This document shows, one piece after another, positions 1 to 11,550 of a stretch of DNA of 64,000 nt. Each line of letters begins with the position of its first letter. The first letter of the stretch is position 1. Position numbers and translations under genes: made by a program. The notes under the pieces were generated by a model. It did not search any database. It was not told the DNA's origin and saw only the letters and a program-made list of their open reading frames with translations. The stretch lies in the NCBI GenBank assembly GCA_026120035.1, contig JALRME010000002.1:372001-436000 (forward strand), given 5' to 3'. Source of the stretch: Coleophoma eucalyptorum. Its lineage: Eukaryota; Ascomycota; Leotiomycetes; Helotiales; Dermateaceae.

Positions 1-394
1 CAACGCGTTATTATGGGCATTTCATCCCGAAGCGTCTTTATCCTTGGGATATACTTTGGGCTTAGTGAATCCCTAAGTGTGACTGAGACTCAAAAATAGG
101 AAGACATTGGGGCAGTACGATGATGTAATGCTCCTTGTGATGAGCCTAGTAGGTCTCTATCAGTGCAGTCGACTGATAATTTTGTTCTTCAGAAATCTGA
201 TAAAGTTGCTGGTTCCCTGATGAAAGCTAAACAGCTTAGGAAGATATATCGCGGCGCGGGATAATATTGAGCCGAAGAATCTCGATATCAGACGCTAATA
301 ATTCGTTGCGTCTCGTGTACTTCCAAATCATTGTACCTAAACCAAACTCTTCATTACAACACCACAAAATTCAAGAAATGACACGACGGTAGAG
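1..394. other. Upstream region of PFS2
   Basis: No gene is supported here. The stretch contains many stops in all frames and ends in the presumed promoter and 5' leader of the PFS2 gene. I see no convincing TATA box or RNA gene. Confidence 0.5.
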
Positions 395-2550
395 ATGTCT
401 TTCGAACAGAGAGATTTTGGAGGTGCGGGTGGAGGAGATGCTGGAGCCGCGGCAGGCGGTAGTGGAGGATATGTACGAGGAAGAGGGCGACGTGAGTAGC
501 TTGCGCTTTTCCTTTCTGCCCAGCCCTCGATCTATATTATTTGTTTCTTTGTCGACCCTGATAGAGCAAAAGTATTCAGAAAGACATCGAAATATTTGGT
601 ACGATGTCGTATTTGTATATTCATGCTTTCTGTTGCATCGCGCTCAAAAACTGTCAAGCGACAACAGCACCGCGCCAATTCCAGCACAATCATCTGTTTC
701 CATCCTCTCACACATGTTCCTTGTTTCATAAGTATCCTTCTTGGTGGGATACGGAGCATGGTGTACATAATGGTACAGAAGATGGATGAGAGTGTATGCG
801 CAAACAATGGAGAGCACGATACTAATGGAGAGCCAAGCAAAGGTCCTGTCACCGACTACAGTGCAACCATGATACACTGGATGGGTCGCTACCGAAAACC
901 AAAGCATAGGCCACTAGTAGGAGAGAGAGAGAGACCGAGTCCAAGCTACATTGTTGATGTAAGTCAAGTTTCCTTGTGACAGTAAATGTCAGCTGACCTG
1001 GGCAGATGATACCGCCGATACTGAGGCCCAACAACCCAGCAGATTCAATTCCAGCTAGGCATCTTCACTCGTCATTAAACAAGATCAAGCATCCTGTCAA
1101 TGTAGTGCGATGGACACCCGAAGGACGAAGATTGCTCACAGCGTCAAGCAGCGGAGAGTTTACCTTGTGGAACGGCACGGGATTTAACTTTGAGACAATC
1201 ATGCAGGCACATGATGTAGCCATCAGAGCACTGTCATATTCACACAGCGATGACTGGCTGATATCAGCTGATCACGATGGTATCATTAAGTACTGGCAGC
1301 CAAATTTCAACAATGTCAAGGTCATTCAAGGACACACAGACCCCATCAGAGATCTTGCGTTCAGCCCAAATGACTCCAAATTTGTCACGGCCTCGGATGA
1401 CTCCACGTTGAAGATATTCGATTTTGCTGGAGGAGTTGAGGAGTCTTCGTTGACAGGTCACGGTTGGGATGCAAAGAGCGTTGATTGGCATCGTACGAAA
1501 GGTCTACTTGTCTCTGGATCCAAGGACCATCTTGTGAAACTTTGGGATCCCCGCTCTGGCCGATGCCTCACATCTCTTGCTGGACACAAGAATACAATCA
1601 CGAAGACGTTGTTCGAGCCTCTCACGGGTAACTGCCTCGCAACTTCAGCGCGCGACCAGACCGTACGGATCTTCGATCTTCGCCATATGCGTGACGTCCT
1701 GCTTCTGAAAGGACATGAGAAAGACGTCTCTACCATTGCATGGCACCCAATTCACCCGGGATTCCTTAGCACTGGAGGCTCTGATGGTGCACTCTTCCAC
1801 TATCTCCTCGATGAGCCTAATACTCCCGCAGATCAAGCTCATACAATCGCTCCATGGGATACATCTGACCCAGGCAATGCACCTGCACAAACCATCTACC
1901 CAGCACACAAGCTCCAATACGCACACGATTTCGCGATCTGGTCATTGGACTGGCATCCACTAGGCCATATTCTCGCAAGCGGATCGAACGACCGCGTCAC
2001 ACGCTTCTGGACTCGGGCACGACCTGGCGAAGCAGACTGTTTCAAGGATCGCTACCACCTCGGCGAAGCCGCCGCAGAAGCACAAGGCACATGGGATCGA
2101 CGAGGCAATCGTAAACAGAGACAAGAAGAAGAGGAGCAAGAGATGGAAGACGAGATGGAAGGCCTTATCGACCAAAAGATGCCAACCCGCGTCCCCGGTC
2201 TACCCGGTATTCCAGGTTTGCCCGGCCTCGGCGGTGCGCCGCCACCACATCTTCCAGGTCTTGGAAACGCAGTTGTACCTCCTCCTCCTCCACCTGGGTT
2301 TCCGCCTTTGGACCCTTTAACTCTCGCAGAGTTGATGCGCAATGCCGCCATGTCTGGTCTTCCCCCACCGCCTCCTCCTGGTATGCCACCATTCTTCCCA
2401 CCCGGTTTCGCTGTCCCTCCTCCCGGTGCTCCCCCTGCGCCATTATCTGACTCTGGATCCGCCTCCATTCGCAAGAGAGCACCTTTGCCTAGCCAGCAAG
2501 AAAGTCTAGAGGCGATACAACGACAAGGCCAATTCAAGCGTGCGAGATAG
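395..2550 (+). CDS. PFS2: Polyadenylation factor subunit 2 (Pfs2/WDR33-like WD40 protein)
   Basis: Coding exons 395-491, 843-958 and 1006-2550 give a 585-residue protein. Splice sites are gtgagt/aag and gtaagt/cag, and the joins keep frame across a split Arg codon and then in phase 0. The N-terminus is Gly/Arg-rich and is followed by the Pfs2 signature around [22 protein letters not shown]40 repeats then fill roughly residues 80-400, with many GH...WD/FD repeats such as [11 protein letters not shown]. An acidic Glu-rich segment and a long Pro/Gly-rich tail with PPPPPPG runs follow. In yeast and animals this protein is a scaffold of the cleavage and polyadenylation factor that helps recognise the AAUAAA signal in the nucleus. 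The Pro-rich C-terminus is typical of filamentous fungal and animal versions and absent from the yeast protein. Identity is secure from the near-invariant N-terminal block; the exact acceptor of intron 1 is inferred from the family sequence. Confidence 0.93.
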
Positions 2551-3159
2551 ATAGTGATGAGATCGTGCAAAGGATTAAGAAAGATATGGAATGGGACGGC
2601 TTTATGGATTGTAGGATTAGGATATTGTGTTTGTATGCATTGTATGGAGTTCTAGGGAGTTTGCCAGTCAGGCAGTCGAGTTCATAACTCGGATCAGGAG
2701 CGCAAAATACCAAGCAAATTCATATGCACAGATCAGGCAGGCAGGCCAAGTGGAGAACTTCCTTCAACCAGAAACAAGGCTTCTGAATGCAGGATTGTAC
2801 ATTGAATGTATATCTATCTAATGGAAAAAAGGACGCAAGAATTCCCACGCCGTCCCATGCTACACAGGTCCATGTATATGAACACTTGAACTTCCCAGAC
2901 AAGAAAAGATAATGCCAAAATTTATGGAATCCCAAGAAATGAAAACGCCAAAGCTATGTTGATATGATGCTTGTATGCAGAAATGATGCAAATGCCAAAA
3001 ATGATATAAGGACTTAAGATCCATCTGAAGGAAAATCGACGCTTCATTACATATCCCTCCTGTTTCTGATCACTCTTGCGAGCTTCTCCTTGCGCTCTAT
3101 AAATATTTCCATGGTGCGTTGTCATCCACTTTGTAGGACACTTGAATGTCTTTCAAAAT
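2551..3159. other. Convergent 3' region between PFS2 and NUC1
   Basis: Both flanking genes point into this stretch, so it should hold two 3' untranslated regions and terminators. Short open frames here are interrupted and match nothing I recognise. Confidence 0.5.
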
Positions 3160-4209
3160 TTACAAATTTGAGTAGCGAGGGCTAGTTCTTGTCGGTGCCG
3201 AGATTTGCTTTGGTTGCTCCTTCGCAAAGGCCTTTTGCTTGTCCGCGTACTCCTTGATAATCAGAGCGCAGACGGTATCAGCACAAAGCCTCTTCCGTCG
3301 CTGGACTGGGAGCTTGGTTGCAAATTCCAGACCGCTGGCTCGTTCTACGGCTTCGACTGGGACCTCAAAGTCTGTGATAGGTTTCTCGTTTGGAATCACG
3401 GCGTTGGGGAGCACGAATGCACCAACGGCAACTGGGCCTTGTGCGGTTCCATCCTCGGCGAAGATGACCTTGTAGAAGTGCGTTGGGACGGCGATGTTTG
3501 GTGGGTTACCGATGACTTCGTATGATACCCTCCACTTTCCATCAACTGGATCCTTCTTGGGTAGGTATAACGGACCAGTCACTATCCTCACACTAGGATA
3601 TCTGTTGGTCAACCGCCGGCAGAAATCCTCAAAGTGTGCCCAGTAATCCCGGTTGAAGCCCTCTCCTACTTGCGGGCACATGTTGCTTAGGTAGAAGGTA
3701 TCGTTCATGGCGTCTTGGCTCCATTTCGCATCTGCGGCCGGTACTTGATGGCCTCGATCGTAGCCAGAGCGGAAATAGTCCTTTAGCTTGCCTCGGAACT
3801 TTTCTGGTATTGAAGGGTCTTCAACGAAGACACTGTGTTTTCGGTCGCCATTGGATATCGCGAGTGACGCGGGAGTGATATGCTCGGCAACCCACGAAGG
3901 ATTCCGGAGTCGTCGATCAAAGGAGGAAACCAGAGCATTTCGAGTTGCTAGGTCTGCGACGGGGCCGGGGAAACCGTACTGGAAAAGTCCAGCGGGATCG
4001 ACCGGCGGTAGAATGTCTTTGGCGGATAGAACGGGTGATGGCGCTGAGTAGGGCGCTGGTAGGCTGGTGGTTGAGGTTGCAGATACGGCCGTGGATGAAG
4101 CTACGGCTTGGATCTTCTTGTCTGAGCGCGTGGAATACATGGCAGCGGTTACAGCGGCGCCAGTTCCGGCACTGACAGCAGCGATGATTGCAAGAGTAGT
4201 TTTGGACAT
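3160..4209 (-). CDS. NUC1: Mitochondrial DNA/RNA non-specific endonuclease (Nuc1/EndoG)
   Basis: This is a single-exon gene of 349 residues. The first ATG after an upstream in-frame TTG is used because it gives the usual short N-terminus MSKTTLAIIAAVSAGTGAAV, a hydrophobic mitochondrial-type leader and anchor. The catalytic motif DRGH lies near residues 151-154 (His is the general base), and the metal-binding Asn lies in GFNRDYW near residue 186. The remaining beta-beta-alpha-metal core, including PSWVAEHIT and IVTGPLYLP, agrees with the EndoG family. The C-terminal Lys/Pro/Ser tail is variable. In yeast Nuc1 is a mitochondrial intermembrane-space or inner-membrane nuclease that degrades nucleic acid during recombination and cell death. 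All key residues are present, so an active enzyme is expected. It is transcribed divergently from the ZRT3 gene. Confidence 0.95.
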   Translation of the reverse strand: MSKTTLAIIAAVSAGTGAAVTAAMYSTRSDKKIQAVASSTAVSATSTTSLPAPYSAPSPVLSAKDILPPVDPAGLFQYGFPGPVADLATRNALVSSFDRRLRNPSWVAEHITPASLAISNGDRKHSVFVEDPSIPEKFRGKLKDYFRSGYDRGHQVPAADAKWSQDAMNDTFYLSNMCPQVGEGFNRDYWAHFEDFCRRLTNRYPSVRIVTGPLYLPKKDPVDGKWRVSYEVIGNPPNIAVPTHFYKVIFAEDGTAQGPVAVGAFVLPNAVIPNEKPITDFEVPVEAVERASGLEFATKLPVQRRKRLCADTVCALIIKEYADKQKAFAKEQPKQISAPTRTSPRYSNL

Positions 4210-4878
4210 TTCAAAAGAGAGGGGCTCCAAAGCCTGGAGCTGGGCTACGGTTATGTAGGAGTCAGGGAGTCGAGCAGGACAGTCGTCGCGTGGTTGACCT
4301 GTACGGCGCGTGTTGGATCAGGGTGAGATTTCTGGTGAAGAGAGATCGATCACGAGTCACATGATATTTCTAATTGCGGGAGTCGCAAGGCTGAAGGGTG
4401 AAAGTGCTGGCTGACCTTCGGTCTCGCTTGATTGGAGCAAGCATCCCTACCTTCCCTTGCCTTTGCCTTCCCGTTGCTCGCAGCCCAGGGCGAGGTTCGT
4501 TGACGTAGGCGTGAGGTTGGGACGGGATGTTGCTTGCGCACCTTGATGGCTACAAAAAGCAAGCTAAGGCAAACCTACTTCATTTTGAGCTCTTCGGTGT
4601 GTGCTGGCCCAGCCAAGGGAATCCTTTATCGTCCCCCATTGTTATGATTGTAGACTTATATTTTCTTCCTCTCCTTCATCTCTCTTTTCCTCAAGATCCA
4701 CACATCCCTATCAACTCTCCCTTCCCTGCCTACACGCGAGGTATTCTTTTTGTGTACGACATAGCACGCGCTTCTTCCACGAGCTTCCGCTCCTCAACTG
4801 ACCTCGACACTGCCTCGAGCGTTTGGCGCGGCTACTTCCTCCCCCGTCCGAGAAAGTCACAACTGCGACTTGGTGACT
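4210..4878. promoter_or_regulatory. Divergent promoter region NUC1 / ZRT3
   Basis: The 669 bp between two divergent starts must hold both promoters. A pyrimidine-rich tract (about 4661-4700, mostly T and C) lies about 180-220 bp before the ZRT3 start, as is common upstream of fungal transcription starts. I found no canonical zinc-response element by eye. Confidence 0.4.
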
Positions 4879-6524
4879 ATGGAGGTCACGGGTATTGACA
4901 ATGATACCCGCGGCTGGATTATGACTACGGTCAGCGGCGTGGGTGAGTGACCAGCAGTCGCGTTGCGTATTGCGTTTTGCGTATCGCGTATTTGGGTGCG
5001 CATAACTGACATTGCACCAGCTTGTATCGTGGGTGCCAGCTTTATATGCATCGACCTAATCGTGTGCCGATTTCCTGGCAAGAGAGATTTTAAGATCAGC
5101 GAAAGCAATGTCTTCGTTGCCGCCTCCTTGAGCTTGAGTGCGGGCATCATGGTAAGCGGCAGATTTGGGGACATATATTTGCGCCACAAAGCTGATTAAT
5201 GCAGCTCTTCACCTCGCTCTATGGCATGCTGTCTTCGTCCAAAAAGTACTTTATACAAGGCAAACTAGAACCGTCGAGTGCAGCATGGGCTGTCATTGGG
5301 TGCTTTTCTGCAGGATTCCTTGGAATACAGGTCTTCTCGAGACTGCTGCACTCTCATATGTCTTCCAGTGTAGTAGATTGTGATCACGATCATAATGCTC
5401 CTCCTTCACAGCACCAAAGTCGATCTCGCAGTTTGGCACACTCCGATGCTGGGAATGACCGCGGCCGACATTCACATAGGTCGCCCTCACATACAAGTTG
5501 CAAACATACCGAGGCCACGCCCTTACTTGGCTGCGCGAATGGAAATGGCAAAGCGCACATGAAGCAACATGCATCCCACCATGATGAGTCCACACTCGAA
5601 AGTAATGGTCAGAATTCTCTCCATACACCTATGAATGGAAGTAGAAGACCTTCTATTCTGGAGATTGGCGCTGGTCGAGTTATGTCTTTTGTAAAAGATA
5701 CCAAGAGTAACTGCGATTCCAATGGGCCTTGCTTTGGTTATACAGATCCTTGTGGACAAGAATGCTATAAGCATATCGATGCTAAGCTATCACCTGCGGT
5801 CTCCCGGCACGGAACAGCGCTTCGTACCTCAACTGGGCACTGGCTCAACCGTAAGAAGTCTATACCAAATGTCGAAACTGTACCCGAAGTCGAGACTGAA
5901 CCATCGGGAACGCCTTCTCCGACTAGAGTGACAAGCGCCCAATCGCACCCTTGTGATTCCCATGATGGATATGATTCCGATGCGGAGGACTCATATATGT
6001 CGACTGATCTCGAGGCACAGCATACTGAGCACCATCACCATGTTCCAACTAATGCTTTTGCTAACCTTGGGATCCAAACATCCCTCGCAATAGCTCTTCA
6101 CAAGATCCCAGAAGGATTTATCACCTATGCATCGAACCATGTCAACCCATCCCTAGGATTTTCTGTATTCATGGCATTATTTGTACACAATCTTAGTGAA
6201 GGCTTCACTCTAGCACTTCCAATTTATCTTGCGTGGAACAACCGCTTGACAGCAATGCTTGCCTCTTTCTTCCTGGGAGGATTGAGCCAGCCAATAGGCG
6301 CTGCGGTAGCAGCAATCTGGTTTAAAGCTGCAGACCACAGCGATCATCAGCCAGGTGATAAAGTATATGGAGTTATGTTTGGAATCACAGCAGGAATCAT
6401 GACTAGTGTCGCCTTGACCCTCTTTGTCGAATCTCTGAGCATGAACCATAATCGGAATTTGTGCGTCGGTTTCGTCTTCCTTGGAATGGCTATCATTGGT
6501 GCTAGTAATGCGCTTACTTCATGA
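4879..6524 (+). CDS. ZRT3: ZIP-family zinc transporter, Zrt3-like (vacuolar)
   Basis: Exons 4879-4942, 5021-5151 and 5205-6524 encode 504 residues with clean gtgagt/cag and gtaagc/cag junctions. The N-terminal helix IVGASFICIDLIV and the next SAGIMLFTSLYGML pair are typical of Zrt3. A large loop of about 230 residues is rich in His, Ser and Asp, with clusters such as CDHDHN, HASHHDES and TEHHHHVP that could bind zinc. The C-terminal half carries the ZIP core HKIPEGF and HNLSEGF in consecutive transmembrane helices, the metal pathway of the family, followed by three further helices. Yeast Zrt3 releases stored zinc from the vacuole to the cytosol; that role is inferred from similarity. Start choice is supported by the conserved NDTRGW segment, although an upstream exon cannot be excluded. 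Confidence 0.9.
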
Positions 6525-7232
6525 CAAGGTAGCAATAGCTTCCTTTTTACGACGCTTTACTATTTATTAGCAGGCGCACATTACGACTTAATGCTACCAT
6601 ATATATTCGTGCTCGGCGTTTTCTGGTTGCTTTGGGTGCGTTGTATTTTTACTTGTGTGCGTGGCTTGCTTGCATGGGTTCATGGGTTGTTTGGATAGAA
6701 TGCATTGAGAATGGTGAAAGTTGCATGTAGCAGATCAGGTAGATACCCACGTGTAGAATGGAAACCAAAAATTGGAGATCCTCTATTTGCCCAAACCATT
6801 ATGTCTGCGTGCCTTTTATTTCGGGACTTAGCTTCATTCAATGAACATAAAGATAAAATATAGATTGATGGAACGGTCAATGAGAGATGGTATTGGTTTT
6901 TGTACAAAGTCCTTTTTATGCCAGTTTCCGCCTCACTTCCTCGCGGACAGAAAGCCTCATTCTTTTTCCTATTTAGCTTGTCATCACCCTGATTCCACTT
7001 TTCTTACTCCGCGTGTTTTGTCTCTCTTCTTCCTTCAGTGGGCTAGATTGACCGTCCAATATTCTCGAGCTATAAAACATCTCCAAGAAATTTGTTCTCA
7101 GCTCCTTTCTTTCTTCTCCTTCCACTCGCTCCCCGCAACTCTTTCCTCGTTTTCCCTCCTCAATAACCTACACTTTCAAAGACAAAAAACAGAAAAGACC
7201 GGAAACAGAAAGCTGAGAAACGTTCTTCTGCT
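6525..7232. other. Convergent 3' region between ZRT3 and lectin gene
   Basis: Both neighbours end here. The sequence is T-rich, including a C/T-rich stretch around 7100-7160, and I see no gene. Confidence 0.45.
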
Positions 7233-8403
7233 TTAGAAACGATGACTCCTCTTCTGCTGGGCCCTCCATGCCGTGTATCCCACGTATCCACCACCGATGA
7301 CGGCGAAGAACATAAAGATCTTGAACAAGAACCAAGACCAGCTGCCGCCTTCGCTCTTCTTGCTGCGGTTGCGATCCTTACCCTTCTTGCCCTTCTCGCT
7401 GCCGGGACTGCTCGTTCGTCCGTTCTCGCCGCGGTTGGTGTTGTAAAGGTTCTTGGTCTGCACGCTAATGATATCGTGGTTATCGGACAGCTCGCCCGTC
7501 TCGGCGGAGAAACCTAGGTATGCAACAGATGGGAGCATTGGTGGCTCGTTGGTCTCAAAGCATAGCTCCCATTGTCCCTCTTGTCTATATTGTAACTCCA
7601 GTCGGAGTTCCTTGTCCTGAAAGTAGGTTAGGCGTGCCTTGGTTGGTACGTTGGCATTGCGGATTCCGCGCGCGCTGCAACCCATGTATTCGTTGGCCTT
7701 GCCGTCATTAGCTTTGTCATAGATAGCGTGTCCATCGCCCATCATGCTCATCACGTATGGGAAGACTGTTCCTGGTCGGTTGTTCTTGTATGTGTCGAAG
7801 AAGATGGCCAGGCCGTTGAAGGCGTCTACTGATCCGAAGACCGGGCCTGGTGTTGCTCGTTGCTTCGTGAGCCACATTGCGAATCCATCGCCATGAAGGT
7901 TACCGGAGCCATGGATCTTAAACTCAACTTCGATCTGGAGGCCAGTGGGTTAGCTGCAAACTCCCCATCACGAAAGACTGGGTGCTTGGGATTGACGCAC
8001 CTCCCAGTTCGTAGCTGTCAATGGGACTCGTGAAAAGAGCCATCCTTCTTGGGAAGGTTTGTCAGACGACAATCGGACGTATTGGTCTGCGCGAACTATA
8101 GTATTCCCTCCAAAATCCCACCACCGACTTTGCATGGCAGAGTCAAGGTATGGCTACAAGCTTAAAGTTAGCGGGAGTCTCATTGCAAACTGGTGAGGCT
8201 CCGTGAAGACGCACCGAGACCAGGTTATGGGTTCGTAGCTAGAGAGAGCCATATTAGTACAAGATCATCTCTACATTCGTTTCTTCTCGGATCTAATATA
8301 CCGGGATGCTCTTGATGCCATTCTCGTCAATTTTGGTCTCAGCAGCGGCCAGACCAAAGCTACAAGCCAGCCACAGGGCAGCAGACGAAGCAGAGAATCG
8401 CAT
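7233..8403 (-). CDS. L-type (legume-like) lectin, VIP36/ERGIC-53/Emp47 family cargo receptor
   Basis: Four exons (from the 5' end: 8403-8302, 8238-8215, 8153-8001, 7934-7233) encode 326 residues, all joined in phase 0. Exon 1 encodes a cleavable signal peptide (MRFSASSAALWLACSFGLAAA). The 24-nt second exon encodes LRTHNLVS, the start of the lectin fold. The carbohydrate-recognition domain follows with RWWDFGGNTIVR, the Asp/Asn Ca-binding region near DTYKNNRPG, and GFSAETGELSDNHDI. After a basic Ser/Gly linker comes one transmembrane helix (FLFKIFMFFAVIGGGYVGYTAW) and a short basic tail ending in RSHRF. Family members recognise high-mannose glycans and move glycoproteins between ER and Golgi. 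It is closest in layout to VIP36-like fungal lectins; the family is sure, the exact orthologue is not. Confidence 0.92.
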
Positions 8404-8970
8404 GATTTCCTATTCCTTTCCTTCTGTGCCAAAGTATGCGTTATTTCCCTTTGCGTTCGTAATTCCAACTGACACAGGCGAACTCGCAAAACTCGAGAGG
8501 GAATATGAAGGAACGAACAAAATCAACGAAATAAGGACAGAGAAGGATAAATGGAGAAAAGAAAGTAAGATGTTTTATAGCGGGAGGTTCGAGCAGGCGA
8601 CGTGGGTGGAGGCGAAGCTTCAATTGCAACGTCTCTCTCTCTCTCTCGCTGTCAGCGCGTAGACTAGATGCACACACGCGATCGCAACTTTCTGTCAAGC
8701 TGGCCTTTGAGGTACGGCGTTGCTGCTACCGCTCTGGGCAGCTGTCCGAACGGAGGTTTGCGTGGCTGGTGCTGTGGCTGGTGGCCGCACGAGCTGCTGG
8801 TACGTGTGGCTGTCAGCTTAAACTAAGGCTGTCCCGTACCCGTCATTGAACGAGCCTCGAAAAAAGTTCAAGGCTGATCAACATACTCGCGCTCTGCAAC
8901 CAACTTTGCTTGTCACCGTAGCCTACCAAACCAGTTTCTCCGCCGCTACAGTATATCCTCCCCGTTCAAG
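8404..8970. promoter_or_regulatory. Divergent promoter region lectin gene / TIM13
   Basis: 567 bp separate two divergent starts. The stretch includes a CT microsatellite and open frames that look accidental. No TATA box is evident. Confidence 0.4.
8632..8646. repeat. CT dinucleotide microsatellite
   Basis: An uninterrupted TC/CT run of about 15 bp lies about 230 bp upstream of the lectin start. On the lectin strand it reads GA. Such tracts are common in fungal promoters, and function is unknown. Confidence 0.7.
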
Positions 8971-9385
8971 ATGGACAACGTCAGCAACAGTCTCGGCTTC
9001 GGTGGCGCCGCTTCAGATCCCAAAGCCGCCGTCATGAACCAAGTTCGACAAGAAGCTGCCATGACCAACGCACGCCAATTGATTGAGGTATGTAGTTTCT
9101 TTGCCCCTATCCTCAAATAACATTTTACTGTTGCGCACAAAGTCCAAAGTCCAAAGTCCAGATAGAGCTCGCGATATAATATCCACTCGCTGATTTACCC
9201 CCTCATAGAAAGTAAACGAGCACTGCTTCGACAAGTGCGTCCCAAAACCAGGCTCCTCCTTGTCTAGTGGTGAGACGACATGCTTCACCCAATGCATGGA
9301 GAAGTACATGGCTGCGTGGAACGTTGTTAGCAGACAATACATTGGCCGGATACAACAGGAAAACGGCAAGAGTGGTATGTTCTAA
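8971..9385 (+). CDS. TIM13: Mitochondrial import inner membrane translocase subunit Tim13
   Basis: Two exons, 8971-9087 and 9209-9385, joined in phase 0 (gtatgt/tag), encode a 97-residue small Tim protein. The twin CX3C motifs are CFDKC and CFTQC, separated by 14 residues, within the segments VNEHCFDKCVPKPGSS and GETTCFTQCMEKYMAAW. These cysteines form two intramolecular disulfides after Mia40-dependent import. Tim13 assembles with Tim8 as a hexamer that carries hydrophobic precursors such as Tim23 across the intermembrane space. The MNQVRQEAAM block and the length distinguish Tim13 from Tim8, Tim9 and Tim10. The gene is too small and split for a simple open-frame search, but the family match is nearly complete. 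Confidence 0.95.
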
Positions 9386-9915
9386 GCCTGGAAATGAATC
9401 GGGAGGCGAGGGATTGGTAGTGCAGGCATATTTCAGACCTCAAACCTCAAATATGATGCTGAGGGTTCGAGGATGGAGCCTCAAGGACATTAAATGCTGC
9501 CTGTGTATCATACTTGTATGAATAGGAGTGGAACGAGCTACGCTGTTCTATATGGAAATTCGTGGACGCGTAGGCTTTTGTACAGGAAGGAAAAGGACGA
9601 AAAACTGCCAAATTATGGCTTGTCACAATATAGAGAACCAAAATCCACTGAATCATAACTAAGCTATCTTGTTCGGAACGGCAACGGTGAAATAAGACAA
9701 TAATGTATGAATAATGTCCTTTTCCAAGTGCGATGATCTCATACCTCATACCTACTTCAAATATCCGCTGTTTGTCAAGCCTCACATCGCAAAGAAAATC
9801 TCTCAGGTCTCGAAAGCCACTAGGATACGGAAGTGTCTTCTAAAATAATGGCTCTTGGAAAAAGGCTTTTGGAAGCGCAGGCAAGATAAGATAGATGTAC
9901 ATTTTGAGTCTCCAT
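9386..9915. other. Convergent 3' region between TIM13 and THI6
   Basis: Holds the 3' ends of both neighbours. Nothing further is supported. Confidence 0.45.
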
Positions 9916-11550
9916 CTACTCAGTAGATTCCAGTTCCACTACCTCAACCTTAGCCTTCTCTAACCACCTCAAGTCACCTTCATGGGTAGCCTTCTGGATA
10001 TTGTACAACTCATCAATGAGCGCTGGGACAAAAGTACCTGGACCCTTAACATCTTCTCTGGCCGCTGCAATTTCTGCTGCGATTTCATAATGCAAGAGAC
10101 CTGCCACAGCAGCGAGAAGTTTATCTTTCCTATGAACAGCCAACATAGCAGAGATAGTAGTTCCAAGTACACACCCACTACCGGTGATCCGGCCAAGGAG
10201 TTCATTGCCGTTAGATACGGCAAAGGTGCGTACACCATCAGAGACGAAATCGGTTGCGCCTGTCATGAGGACGACATTGGATTCTCGTGCTGCGAGGTCA
10301 CGAACCAGTGTTGCCTTTTCAAGGCTGCTAGATACACTGGCACCGCTGTCAACGCCGCGTTGTTGGACAATGTGTCCAAAAACTGTCCTAATTTCGCCTT
10401 CATTGCCTTTAATCAGGTCAAAGTATCCGCCTGCCATCAGAGTCTTGACTGCTGCTCTGCGAACTGCGGTTGCACCTGCACCGACTGGATCGAAGACTAC
10501 TGGCCCGCCTTCCAGATTGTATGCTTTTAGAGACTTTAGGAAGCTGGATAATCCTTCTCCTGTTGTCGTGCCCATGTTCATTACTAGAGCTCCACCCAGT
10601 TTGGCCAGATCCGCGCCTTCATCTCCGTTGTTGGCCATGATAGGCGAAGCACCGATTGCCAGAGCTACATTTGCTGCGAAATTTTGAACAACTAGGTTGG
10701 TCATGTTATGAGAAAGTGGCGTTTTTTGCCCTACAGACTTGATGATAGGTGGTATTTGAGAAATGAGTGTCTTGACATCATGTGTCTTCTGGGTGTTGGC
10801 TAAGGATGCTGCTGCGAACGGAGGTGGATTTTGGACTAATTTCAGAAGCTCTGAAGAAGCCTGCTTGGGATCTTTCGCAGCTATAATAGCACTCACGACT
10901 GCGACTCCATCGAGTTTCTTCTTGGAGTCTGACGCTTGATAGAGAACTCTCTGGACGGTGGAAGCGTTGATACCACCAATAGAAACTGTCCGCACATCCT
11001 TTCCAATGCTCTCAATTGCTCTCAGAATCTGTTTCGTTCCGGCGGTTCCTATAATATCTTTTGTATTTGTCTTCGTGGCGGTAGCAAACATGGTTCCGAT
11101 ACCAAGATAGTCTGCGCCATCTCTGCAAGCAGTTTCGGCCTCTTCAATAGAAGCCACTGTGACTCCAATGATAGCATCCTTGCCAAGCAGCTTTCTGGCA
11201 CTTTTCAGATCTGGAGAAGGAAATCAGAAATTACCCTCTACATCGGAATTGAATCCCAACCCACCAAGATCATCCTGTCCAATATGTACACCCTCGCATC
11301 CGACAGCCAGGGCAACATCAACACGATCGTTAATTAACAGAGGGACGTTGTGCCTCTTAGTTACATCATGCAATTTTCGTGCAGTGGAAACTAGGGCTCC
11401 TGTATCACTGGCTTTGTCCCGGTACTGTACGATGGTAACTCCGCCTTGCAGTGCGGCTTCAACCACTTGGACGAGGTCTTTGTCGCCTAGGATTGCGGGT
11501 GTAGAGTCTGTCACCAGATACAGAGAATAGTCTACATTGCTGGGTGCCAT
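9916..11550 (-). CDS. THI6: Bifunctional thiamine-phosphate synthase / hydroxyethylthiazole kinase (Thi6)
   Basis: Exons 11550-11265 and 11210-9916, separated by a 54-bp intron (gtgggt...cag), encode 526 residues, close to the usual fungal length. Residues 1 to about 235 form the ThiE-type TIM barrel with VTDSTPAILG, GVTIVQYRDK, PLLINDRVDVAL and GVHIGQDDL, which joins HMP-pyrophosphate to the thiazole. The second half is the ThiM-type kinase with LSHNMTNLVVQNFAANVAL, GASPIMANNGDE, DPVGAGAT and ITGSGCVLGTTISAML. The Cys in GSGCVLG is the kinase active-site position. The fusion of the two enzymes is normal for ascomycetes. It acts in the cytosol at the last steps before thiamine monophosphate. 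I see no thiamine-pyrophosphate riboswitch in the leader. Confidence 0.96.

Noticed and set aside
2052..2570. 172-codon minus-strand open frame rich in Gly and Pro
   Set aside because: It is the antisense shadow of the Pro-rich tail of PFS2.
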